From the NCBI RefSeq assembly GCF_012396125.1, contig NZ_JAAXOX010000002.1:186001-250000 (forward strand): DNA of 64,000 nt, given 5' to 3'. Positions within the stretch are counted from its first letter, which is position 1. Each line of letters begins with the position of its first letter. Of the stretch, positions 27,937-35,010 are shown piece after piece. Position numbers and translations under genes: made by a program. The notes under the pieces were generated by a model, which made no database searches, was not told where the DNA came from, and worked only from the letters and a program-made list of their open reading frames with translations. Source of the stretch: Cellulomonas denverensis. GTDB lineage: Bacteria > Actinomycetota > Actinomycetes > Actinomycetales > Cellulomonadaceae.

Positions 27937-28800
27937 ATGGATCAGGTGTTCACCGTGGCGCAGGGGCGTGCTCGCGGGGTCGGGGCTGCACGGCTGCGGG
28001 TGCTGCGGCGGCCCATCCGCGGCGTCCGGGCGACCGGGGCACCGCCGATGCCGGACGATGTCGCCGCTCGCTGCCGGGAGCTGCGACCGGTCCTCCCCCG
28101 GAGCGCGGTCTTCAGTCATGCGACGGCGATCGCGCTGCTGGGCGTCGATCGGCCGGAGGGGCTGTCCCGACCCGAGGCGATCCACATCCAGGTGACAACA
28201 GCGGGGCAACGGCCGCATAGGTCCGGGGTGGTCGCCCACACCGGACTGCCGTCCCGGTCCCCGGTGATGCTCCGGCACGGTCTGCCGGTGATCATGCCCG
28301 AGGCGCTCTGGCTGCAGCTCGCCGGCGAGCTCACGGTGGACGAGCTGGTCGTGCTCGGCGACGCGCTGATCCGTCGGCGTGCCGCGCTGTCCAGCGTCCG
28401 GGAACTGAGCCGGGCAGCCGAGCGGATGCCGGCGCGGTCGCGTGGCCGGCGCCGGGCGCTCGAGGCGCTGCCACTGCTCCGCGCCGGAACCGACTCGTGC
28501 CCGGAGTCCCGGCTACGGCTCCTGATCGTGCGCGCCGGACTCGGCTGCCCGGAGGTCAATCGTCCGGTGTTCGATCGCATGGGTCGGTTCGTGGCGCGCC
28601 CTGACCTGAGCTACTCCAACGCCCGGATCGCGATCGAGTACGACGGCGACCTGCACCGCACCGACCGCCGCACCTGGCGCCGCGATGTCGCACGCCGTCG
28701 TGCCGTGGAGTCCCTCGGCTGGCGGATGCTGACCTGCACCGCGGACGACCTGCGCGCTCCGGCCGAGTTCCTCACCCAGCTCCGCGCCGCCCTCCGCTGA
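27937..28800 (+). CDS. DUF559 / Vsr-like endonuclease-domain protein (AbiEi-like N-terminus)
   Basis: A 287-aa protein with two parts. Residues 45-150 (PRSAVFSHATAIALLGV, IHIQVTT, HTGLPSRSPVMLRHGLPV, ALWLQLAGELTVDELVVLGD) resemble the N-terminal half of actinobacterial AbiEi-like proteins. Residues 188-287 carry a DUF559 domain of the PD-(D/E)xK/Vsr type. Its candidate catalytic residues are Glu190 (PESRLRLL), Asp223 (ARPDLSY) and Glu234 (IAIEYDGDLHR), followed by Trp247, Asp250 and the SLGWRML strand. No AbiEii toxin partner is adjacent. ATG 27937 has GGGAGG 8 nt upstream. The gene is bracketed by two direct copies of a 56-bp palindrome, which suggests a link between the protein and the repeats. 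Its biochemical function is unknown. Confidence 0.85.
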   Translation: MDQVFTVAQGRARGVGAARLRVLRRPIRGVRATGAPPMPDDVAARCRELRPVLPRSAVFSHATAIALLGVDRPEGLSRPEAIHIQVTTAGQRPHRSGVVAHTGLPSRSPVMLRHGLPVIMPEALWLQLAGELTVDELVVLGDALIRRRAALSSVRELSRAAERMPARSRGRRRALEALPLLRAGTDSCPESRLRLLIVRAGLGCPEVNRPVFDRMGRFVARPDLSYSNARIAIEYDGDLHRTDRRTWRRDVARRRAVESLGWRMLTCTADDLRAPAEFLTQLRAALR

Positions 28801-28824
28801 CCGCGCGGGCGACTGCCCGCTGAC

Positions 28825-28880
28825 GAGTGCGAAGAAGCTGTCGCCCAAACCGCCCGGATCGTGGCAGTTTCTTCGCACTC
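28825..28880. repeat. Palindrome family 2, copy B (56 bp)
   Basis: The element starts 25 nt after the DUF559 stop. The outer 12 bp of the arms (GAGTGCGAAGAA / TTCTTCGCACTC) are perfect, and 16 of the outer 18 positions pair. The core CGCCCAAACCG is the same as in copy A. The stretch 28881-29047 after it holds no supported gene; it is GC-rich and carries a degenerate forerunner of the tandem repeat that follows. Confidence 0.94.
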
Positions 28881-29047
28881 AACGGCGGATGGCCGGGTTA
28901 CGTGGCACGGGCGGTCGGGCACAGGGGGTGGTCGGGCCACAGGGCCGGGCTGCCGGGTTGCCGAGTTGCGGGACACGGGTGGCCGGGCGCCGGGGAACAG
29001 GTGGCCTGGGCGAGCGGAGCCAGGCCGCGGGGCCGGCTCTGGCCAGG

Positions 29048-29203
29048 GCGCACCCCGCGGCGCGGGCTCTGGCCAGGCGGCCGCCGGGCGCACCCCGCAG
29101 CGCAGGGTCCGGCCAGTGGCCGCCGGGGGCACCCCGCAGCGCAGGGTCCGGCCAGGGGGTCGCCGGGCGCACCCCGCGGCGCGGGGTCAGGCCAGGGGGT
29201 CGA
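29048..29203. repeat. Four-unit 39-40-bp tandem repeat
   Basis: The motif GCGCACCCCGC (once GGGCACCCCGC) recurs at 29048, 29088, 29127 and 29167, giving periods of 40, 39 and 40 bp. Units also share a GGCCAG end and GCCGCCGGG. The last unit overlaps the final codons and stop of the uronate-dehydrogenase-like gene on the minus strand. The first unit is the most diverged. Confidence 0.88.
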
Positions 29204-29951
29204 CCGCGATCATGTCGTGGCCGAGGACGCCGGGCGGGCCGGTGTAGGGCTCGACCTGGTCGGCCCAGGTCTCGGCGTCGTCCTCGGGGTGGTAGCCGAG
29301 GGCGCGGGCGCTGGACAGGTCCCACCAGGCGCGGGTGTTCGCGGAGATCCCCCAGACCACGGTGGGGCCGGTCACCGGGCCGCGCAGGGCGGCGTCGACC
29401 AGCCGGACCGCGTCGCCGGGGCTGAGCCAGATGCCCAGGTCGAAGGTGGTGAGTGGGCGTTCGGCGCACTGGCCGATCCGGAGTGCGACGGTCTCCAGGC
29501 CGTACTTGTCGGCGTAGAGCGCGGCCAGGGCCTCCAACGCGACCTTGGACACGCCGTAGAACGAGTCGGGACGACCGGGCAGGTCGGCGGGCACGGGACC
29601 GGGGCTGACCGGGTGGTAGCCGACCGCGTGGTTGGACGAGGCGAGCACCACCCGGCGCACCGAGGCCCGTCGGGCGGCCTCCAGGACCCGGTAGCTGCCG
29701 TCGATGTTGGTGCCGAGGATCGTGGGCCAGTCGGCCTCGGTGGCGATCCCGCCCAGGTGCACGACCGCGGTGCAGCCGGTGAAGGCGGTGGTCAGATGGT
29801 CGATCGCGTCGTCGGCGGTGAGGTCGATCGCCTGGACGCCGTCGGCGGGTTCACGGTCGATCGGGCGCAGGGTCCAGCCGGTGGCGGGCAGGCCGTCGCG
29901 CAGGTACCGGGCGATCCGGCCCGCTCCCCCGGTGACCGCGACCGTGCTCAC
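29187..29951 (-). CDS. NAD-dependent epimerase/dehydratase family, uronate dehydrogenase-like
   Basis: A 254-aa extended short-chain dehydrogenase with the NAD-binding AVTGGAGRIARYLRDGL, AVVHLGGIATEADWPTILGT, NIDGSYRVLEAARRA, VVLASSNHAVGYHP and the catalytic Tyr-x3-Lys in FYGVSKVALEAL. The SNHAVGYHP stretch and IGQCAERPLTTFDLGIWLS resemble uronate dehydrogenase (Udh), which oxidises galacturonate or glucuronate to the aldarate lactone. The exact substrate is an inference. GTG 29951 overlaps the stop of the upstream carboxypeptidase gene (GTGA). The stop lies inside a tandem repeat, so its last codons come from the repeat. Confidence 0.78.
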   Translation of the reverse strand: MSTVAVTGGAGRIARYLRDGLPATGWTLRPIDREPADGVQAIDLTADDAIDHLTTAFTGCTAVVHLGGIATEADWPTILGTNIDGSYRVLEAARRASVRRVVLASSNHAVGYHPVSPGPVPADLPGRPDSFYGVSKVALEALAALYADKYGLETVALRIGQCAERPLTTFDLGIWLSPGDAVRLVDAALRGPVTGPTVVWGISANTRAWWDLSSARALGYHPEDDAETWADQVEPYTGPPGVLGHDMIAVDPLA

Positions 29952-30835
29952 CGGTACTCCGCGCCGCCGGGCAGCCCGTACAGCTCCTCCAGCGAGGCGG
30001 CGTGGCGTTGATGCAGCTGGTCGACGACCTCCGCGCCGACGTAGCGCAGGTGCCAGCCCTCGGGCCGGTAGCCGGTGCGGTCCTGGTTCTGCGCGGTGTA
30101 GCGCACGACGAAGCCGTACTCCTCGGCGTGGGCGGCCAGCCACTGTCCCTCGGCGGTGTCGGCGAAGCACTGGCTCAGGTCGCACTCCGGCCGACTGCTG
30201 CTGCCCAGATCGACGGCCAGGCCGGTCTGGTGCTCGGAGTAGCCGGGCCGGGCGGAGACCTCGTCCGCGCTGTCCCCGCCCATCCGGCCGACCCAGCCCT
30301 GGTAGACCTCGGCCTGGCGCGCGGCGGAGCGGTAGCCGGAGATCAGGGTGGGCGTGATGCCCTCGGCGGCGGCCGCGGCGCGCAGGGCGGCCAGGGCATC
30401 GGCGGCCTCGGGACGCAGCTCGATCACGCCGCCGTCGACCGGCACCAGCGTCGCGGGGGCGTAGTCCAGCGGCAGCGGGCGCTGCTTGTTGACGACCACG
30501 GTCAGCGCGGCCGGGTCGTCGGTCACCGTCAGCGGGCCGAGGGTGTCGGCGAGCCGGTCGGCATTCGGCCGCGGGTCGGGCCACGGGCCGGTGGGCAGCG
30601 GCGTGATCGCGGTGGGTGCCGAAGCAGCGGTGGGTGCCGAAGCAGCGGTGAGTGCCGAAGCAGCGGTGAGTGCCGAAGCAGCGGTGGGCGCCGAAGCAGC
30701 AGCGGATGCCGCAGCGGTGGTGGACGACGCGGACGGCGCGCCAGCCACGGCCGGCGCCACCCCGGTCACGCCGAGGACGGCGGCCAGGGCGACCCCGGTC
30801 AGGGTGCGCGGGAGGACGGGAGGGCGGCTGGGCAT
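29948..30835 (-). CDS. Secreted D-alanyl-D-alanine carboxypeptidase, VanY/M15B family
   Basis: A 295-aa exported protein: signal peptide (LTGVALAAVLGVTGVAPAVA), then a low-complexity Ala/Ser/Thr/Pro linker (residues 33-80), then a VanY domain. The domain has LISGYRSAARQAEVYQGWV, the zinc motif SARPGYSEHQTGLAVDLG, and the second metal-binding segment GWHLRYVG. These enzymes trim the terminal D-Ala of peptidoglycan stem peptides outside the membrane. The linker is coded in part by five exact-length 18-bp repeats, which may vary between strains. ATG 30835. Its stop overlaps the next gene by 4 nt. Confidence 0.9.
   Translation of the reverse strand: MPSRPPVLPRTLTGVALAAVLGVTGVAPAVAGAPSASSTTAAASAAASAPTAASALTAASALTAASAPTAASAPTAITPLPTGPWPDPRPNADRLADTLGPLTVTDDPAALTVVVNKQRPLPLDYAPATLVPVDGGVIELRPEAADALAALRAAAAAEGITPTLISGYRSAARQAEVYQGWVGRMGGDSADEVSARPGYSEHQTGLAVDLGSSSRPECDLSQCFADTAEGQWLAAHAEEYGFVVRYTAQNQDRTGYRPEGWHLRYVGAEVVDQLHQRHAASLEELYGLPGGAEYR
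30611..30700. repeat. Five 18-bp tandem repeats inside the carboxypeptidase linker
   Basis: Units such as GGTGGGTGCCGAAGCAGC follow each other five times without gaps (30611, 30629, 30647, 30665, 30683), differing at one or two positions. On the minus strand each codes six residues, AASAPT or AASALT, of the linker (residues 46-75). The period keeps frame, so copy number can change without disrupting the enzyme. Confidence 0.95.
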
Positions 30836-30918
30836 GGGACTCGTTCAGGTCGGCGGAGGGGACGACCGATCCAGTCTGCCCCCGCTCCGGGCCGGTGGCC
30901 AGCCCGGATACCCGGCGA

Positions 30919-33018
30919 TCAGGCCCGCCGCACCCGCATCCGCCAGAGCAACCAGATGAAGTACGGCGTCCCGACCAGCGCGGTGACCAGGCCGGCCGGC
31001 AGCTGTGCGGGGGCGATCGCGGTGCGCCCGACGGTGTCCGCGACGCAGACCAGCAGTGCGCCGAGCACCAGGGTCAACGGCAGCAGCCAACGGTGCCGCT
31101 TGCCGATCAGCATCCGGGCGGCGTGCGGCGCGACCAGTCCGACGAAGGCGATCGGGCCGACCGCGGCGGTCGCAGCAGCGGTGAGCAGCACGGCGATCCC
31201 GATGTGCACCCGGCGGCTGGTGGGCAGTGCGACGCCGAGCACCCGCGGAGTGGTGTCGTCGACCTGCACCAGGTCCAGGTCCCGGTGGGTGCGGGCGACG
31301 ACCACGACGGCGATCAGCAGTGCGACCAGCATCGGCACCAGCTGCTTGCCCCCGGCGCCGAAGGTCGATCCGCCGAGCCAGGTGATCGCCCGGTTCTGGT
31401 TCCACGGGTCGGTGCGCACCAGCAGCAGGGTGGTGAGCGCACTGGCGGCGGCCTGCACACCGATGCCGACCAGCACGATCCGCCCCGAGGCCATCCCACC
31501 CCGGGCGGCCATCCCGAACACGATCAGCGCGGCGACCAGCGCTCCGGCGACCGCCCCGCCCAGCACGGCGGCGTAGGACCCGGCGCCGGTGGCGACGATC
31601 ACGGCGACCGCCCCGAGCCCGGCCGCGTTCGCGACCCCGAGCACCCCGGGATCGGCCAGCGGGTTGCGGGTGACCGTCTGCACCAGCGCCCCGGCCAGCG
31701 CCAGGCAGGCACCGGCCAGCAGGGCGGCGGCGACCCGCGGCACCCGGGAGTCCAGGATGATGTCCAGCCGTACCGAGGCCCGGCCGGCCAGCCAGTTGCT
31801 CACGTCGCCGAGCAGCACGGTGGAGTCGCCGAGCAGCACCCCGGCGACCACCGCACCGGCCAGCAGGACGCCGGCCGCGGTGAGGATCAGCCACGGTGCA
31901 CGGCGGGCCAGTCGTCCGCCGGCGCGCAGGGTCGCCAGGGTGTCGGCCTCCAGCGCGGAGCGCGCCCGCCGGGCCAGCAGGATCAGGGCGATCGCGCCGA
32001 GGATGCTGGTCACCACGCCGGTCGGGACGGTGACGCCGCTCTGCGGTCCGAACGCCGCCCGCAGCGCCACGTCGGCGGTGAGCACCAGCGCGGTCCCGGC
32101 CACCGCGGCCGCCGGGATCATCAGCCGGTGCCGGGACAGCGGGCGCACCCACCCCGCGGTGAGCCGGACCAGCAGCGGCGCGCACAACCCGACGAAGCCG
32201 ATCGGCCCGGTGACCGCGACCGCCGAGGTGGCCAGCAGCACCGCCAGCACCACGACGATCACCCGGGTCCGGCCGACGTCCACCCCGAGCGACCGGGCGG
32301 CGTCGTCACCGAGCTGCAGCAGGTCGATCCGTCGTCCGGCCCAGATCAGCGCCAGGATCGCCACCGCCACCACCGGCGCGATCATCCGCACCGTGCCGAG
32401 CCCGTTCTGGCCCAGCGACCCGGCACCCCAGGCGAACAGCCCCTGCGTCTCCCAGGGGAACAGCAACAGCAGCGCGGAGGTGATCGCGTGCAGTCCGAGG
32501 GTGATCGCCGACCCGGCCAGCACCAGCCGGACCGGGGAGGTCGCCGCGCCGCCGGACAGGCCCATCACCAGCCCGGCGGTCAGCAACCCGCCGAGGAAGG
32601 CGACCAGCACCCCGGACAGTGAGCCCAGGTGCAGGCCGAACGCGGCGACCACGGTCAGTGCCAGGTAGGCGCCGGCGTTCACGCCGGTGGTGTCCGGGGA
32701 GGCCAGCGGGTTGCGGGCCACCCCCTGCATCGCTGCGCCCGAGGCGCCGAGCGCGCAGCCGACCAGCACCCCGGCCAGCAGTCGCGGCAGCCGGGACGCG
32801 GTGACCACGGCGGCGGCCTGGTCCAGGCCCTGGCCGCCGAGCAGCGCCCCCCACAGTTCGCCGATGGTGACGTCCGCGGTGCCCTGGGTCAGGTGCACGG
32901 CGGAGATCACCAGCAGCCAGCCGAGCAGCACCAGGCCGACGACGACCGTACGGACGGTCTGCCGGTTCGTGGCGGGCACGGCCGGCGCCGGCCGGACGAT
33001 GGGGGGCGCGGCGGTCAT
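30919..33018 (-). CDS. Fused FecCD-type siderophore ABC importer permease
   Basis: A 699-aa protein with two complete FecCD permease halves in one chain, as in FhuB: residues about 20-335 and 360-695, with roughly 20 transmembrane helices. Each half repeats the family signatures: RLPRLLAGVLVGCALGASGA with RNPLASPDTTGVNAG, and RVPRVAAALLAGACLALAGA with TRNPLADPGVLGVANAAG; later GPIGFVGLCAPLLVR and GPIAFVGLVAPHAAR. It moves a ferric-siderophore or related chelate across the membrane. ATG 33018 overlaps the stop of the binding-protein gene by 4 nt, so the two are coupled. Confidence 0.94.
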   Translation of the reverse strand: MTAAPPIVRPAPAVPATNRQTVRTVVVGLVLLGWLLVISAVHLTQGTADVTIGELWGALLGGQGLDQAAAVVTASRLPRLLAGVLVGCALGASGAAMQGVARNPLASPDTTGVNAGAYLALTVVAAFGLHLGSLSGVLVAFLGGLLTAGLVMGLSGGAATSPVRLVLAGSAITLGLHAITSALLLLFPWETQGLFAWGAGSLGQNGLGTVRMIAPVVAVAILALIWAGRRIDLLQLGDDAARSLGVDVGRTRVIVVVLAVLLATSAVAVTGPIGFVGLCAPLLVRLTAGWVRPLSRHRLMIPAAAVAGTALVLTADVALRAAFGPQSGVTVPTGVVTSILGAIALILLARRARSALEADTLATLRAGGRLARRAPWLILTAAGVLLAGAVVAGVLLGDSTVLLGDVSNWLAGRASVRLDIILDSRVPRVAAALLAGACLALAGALVQTVTRNPLADPGVLGVANAAGLGAVAVIVATGAGSYAAVLGGAVAGALVAALIVFGMAARGGMASGRIVLVGIGVQAAASALTTLLLVRTDPWNQNRAITWLGGSTFGAGGKQLVPMLVALLIAVVVVARTHRDLDLVQVDDTTPRVLGVALPTSRRVHIGIAVLLTAAATAAVGPIAFVGLVAPHAARMLIGKRHRWLLPLTLVLGALLVCVADTVGRTAIAPAQLPAGLVTALVGTPYFIWLLWRMRVRRA

Positions 33019-34022
33019 GCGGCGGTCAGCTGCGCGACCAGGTCGTCGCTCCACGCGGCCAGCGACTCCGGGCCGCCGTAGGCCCAGATGCCGACCCCGG
33101 CACGGTAGACGTGGCCCTCCTGGACGAAGGGCAGCGACTGCCAGATCGGGTTGTCGGCGAGCACGGTGGTCACCACGTCGTCCTCGTCGTCGTTGCCCCA
33201 GTACAGGAACCGGGTGTCCGCGGGCAGCGCGGTCAGGCCCTCGACGTCCAGGTAGGACAGGCCGTAGGCGTCGTCGCCCGGGTCCTCGGTGGCCGAGCCC
33301 AGACCCATCTCGACCGCGACCGTCTGGAAGGCCGAGCGCGGGCCGTGCATCCGGACCGTGACGTTCGCGCCCTCGGCGTAGGGCGAGGCGAAGACCACGG
33401 GGGTCCCCTCCAGGCCGGCGTCGGCGATGGCGGCGGCGTTGTCCTCGATCCGCTGGGTGGTGTCGGCGATGACCTCGGCGGCCTCGTCGTCCTTGCCGAC
33501 CAGGGTGCCGATCGAGGTCAGCATGTCGTTGACGTAGCCGATCGGGTCCTCGGCGTCCGCGCCGTCGAACAGCGCCACCGGGGCGATCCGGGAGATCTGG
33601 TCCATCGCGCCCTCCGGGATCGAGGAGGTCACGCCGACGATCAGGTCCGGCTCCAGCGAGGCGATCGCCTCCACCGACGGCTCACCGCGGGTGCCGACGT
33701 CCTCCGGGTCGCCGGACAGCGGCACGGCGGTGCCGACCCAGGAGGTGTAGCCCTCGACGTCGGCGGCGCCGACCGGGGTCATGCCCAGGCTGGCCAGCAT
33801 TTCGGTCTGCATCCACTCCAGGGAGACGACCTTCTGTGCCGGGGCGTCCAGCTCGACCGTCTCGCCGCGGTCGTCGGTGATCGACACCGGACCCGCGTCG
33901 GAGGCGGCGGAGCTGGTCGACTCCGCGGCGGGAGCGTCGGTGGTGCCGCAGGCGGCCAGCAGGGCCAGCGTCCCGACGGCCAGCGTCGCGGTCACCGCAC
34001 GTGCCGTGCGTCGCGTGCTCAT
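33015..34022 (-). CDS. Iron-siderophore ABC importer substrate-binding lipoprotein
   Basis: A 335-aa lipoprotein: signal peptide with the lipobox LLAAC, then a FecB/FepB-type binding protein. Typical segments are PVSITDDRGETVELDAPAQK, VVSLEWMQTEMLASLGMTPV, SVEAIASLEPDLIVGV, FLYWGNDDEDD and a C-terminal WSDDLVAQL. It captures ferric siderophores on the outer face of the membrane and delivers them to the fused permease. ATG 34022 has GAGGAA 5 nt upstream. It lies between the ATPase and permease genes of the same system. Confidence 0.92.
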   Translation of the reverse strand: MSTRRTARAVTATLAVGTLALLAACGTTDAPAAESTSSAASDAGPVSITDDRGETVELDAPAQKVVSLEWMQTEMLASLGMTPVGAADVEGYTSWVGTAVPLSGDPEDVGTRGEPSVEAIASLEPDLIVGVTSSIPEGAMDQISRIAPVALFDGADAEDPIGYVNDMLTSIGTLVGKDDEAAEVIADTTQRIEDNAAAIADAGLEGTPVVFASPYAEGANVTVRMHGPRSAFQTVAVEMGLGSATEDPGDDAYGLSYLDVEGLTALPADTRFLYWGNDDEDDVVTTVLADNPIWQSLPFVQEGHVYRAGVGIWAYGGPESLAAWSDDLVAQLTAA

Positions 34023-34106
34023 GAGTTCCTCGTGTCTGCGCAGGGAAAGGGAAGGGCGCCTGCGCGTCGCGCCCGGGGAGCCGTACCCGGTGGGCACGGC
34101 GGGGGG

Positions 34107-34934
34107 TCAGGCGGGGATGTGTTCGGCGGCCCGGACCCGGCGCAGCTGCAACCGGGGTGCCCGCACCGTCACGTGCCCGGACGGGGTGGTGCCCGCCTCG
34201 ATCTCGATCTCGTAGACCTCGCTCAGCAGCGCCGAGGTCAGGGCGTGCTCCGGCGGCCCGTCCGCCACCACCTGGCCGGCGGCCAGCACCAGCACCCGGT
34301 CGGCGACCGCGGCGGCCTGCTCCAGGTCGTGCAGCACCACCCCGACCGCCACGTCGTGCACATCGGCGAGTTCGCGGACCAGCTCCAGCACCTCGACCTG
34401 GTAGCGCAGGTCCAGGTGGTTGGTCGGTTCGTCCAGCAGCAGCACGCCGGTGTCCTGGGCCAGGGCGCTGGCGAACCACACCCGCTGCACCTGCCCGCCG
34501 GACAGCGCGTCCAGGTCCTGATCGGCCAGGTCGGCGATCCCGGCCAGGCCCAGCGCCCGGTCGACGGCGCCGCGGCCCTCGGGGTCGGTGCCCCGCCAGC
34601 CCTGCCGGTGCGGGTGCCGGCCGAACTCGACGGCATCCCGCACGGTGATCCCGGCCGGGGTGGGCCGGGACTGGGACAGCAGGGTCACCCGGCGGGCGAA
34701 CTCGCGGGCACTGAGCGCGGCGGCGTCCGACGCGCTCAGCTCGATCCCGCCGGCGCTGAGCTTCTGCAGCCGGGCCATGCCGCGCAGCAGGGTGGACTTG
34801 CCGGACCCGTTGGGACCGACCAGGGCGGTGACCCGACCGGCTGCGACCTCGACGCTGGCGCCGGTCACGACGGGGTCGCCGCCGTAGCCGATCGTCACGT
34901 CGCGTGCGGCCATCGCGGCTGAGTGGAGAGGCAC
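34107..34934 (-). CDS. Siderophore ABC importer ATPase (FecE/FepC-type)
   Basis: A 275-aa ABC ATPase: Walker A GPNGSGKST, Q loop LLSQSRPTP, signature LSGGQVQRVWFASAL, Walker B VLLLDEPTNHLDL and the switch His in VVLHDLEQAA. The Q-loop region and VRDAVEFGRHPHR are typical of iron-chelate importers. It powers the fused permease encoded downstream. GTG 34934 is preferred: the promoter just upstream places the transcription start at or next to this codon, implying a leaderless mRNA. ATG 34913 is the alternative. It heads the ATPase-lipoprotein-permease operon, under an iron box. Confidence 0.93.
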   Translation of the reverse strand: MPLHSAAMAARDVTIGYGGDPVVTGASVEVAAGRVTALVGPNGSGKSTLLRGMARLQKLSAGGIELSASDAAALSAREFARRVTLLSQSRPTPAGITVRDAVEFGRHPHRQGWRGTDPEGRGAVDRALGLAGIADLADQDLDALSGGQVQRVWFASALAQDTGVLLLDEPTNHLDLRYQVEVLELVRELADVHDVAVGVVLHDLEQAAAVADRVLVLAAGQVVADGPPEHALTSALLSEVYEIEIEAGTTPSGHVTVRAPRLQLRRVRAAEHIPA

Positions 34935-34942
34935 GATGACGG

Positions 34943-34972
34943 AGATTAGCTGAGCCTTACCTCAGCTGACAA
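34943..34972 (-). promoter_or_regulatory. Promoter of the siderophore importer operon
   Basis: On the minus strand TTGTCA (34972-34967) and TAATCT (34948-34943) are separated by 18 bp. The expected transcription start falls within a base or two of the GTG at 34934. An iron-box-like dyad fills the spacer and the -10 element, so repressor binding would block polymerase. Confidence 0.75.
34946..34964 (-). promoter_or_regulatory. DtxR/IdeR-type iron box
   Basis: TGAGGTAAGGCTCAGCTAA on the minus strand agrees with the known DtxR/IdeR consensus TTAGGTTAGGCTAACCTAA at 15 of 19 positions, including the central AGGCT. It overlaps the promoter spacer of the iron-importer operon. The regulator gene itself is not in this window. 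Confidence 0.8.
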
Positions 34973-35010
34973 TGTCCTGCTCGGGCGGGATGTCCGAGAA
35001 CGGGCGTCGG

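Noticed and set aside
27937..28800. An AbiEi/AbiEii type IV toxin-antitoxin pair.
   Set aside because: Only the AbiEi-like N-terminus is present, fused to a DUF559 nuclease domain; no nucleotidyltransferase toxin gene lies next to it.
28881..29186. Open frames on both strands in the repeat region after the DUF559 gene.
   Set aside because: They follow the tandem repeat unit, have low-complexity Gly/Arg/Ala/Pro products and no start signals.
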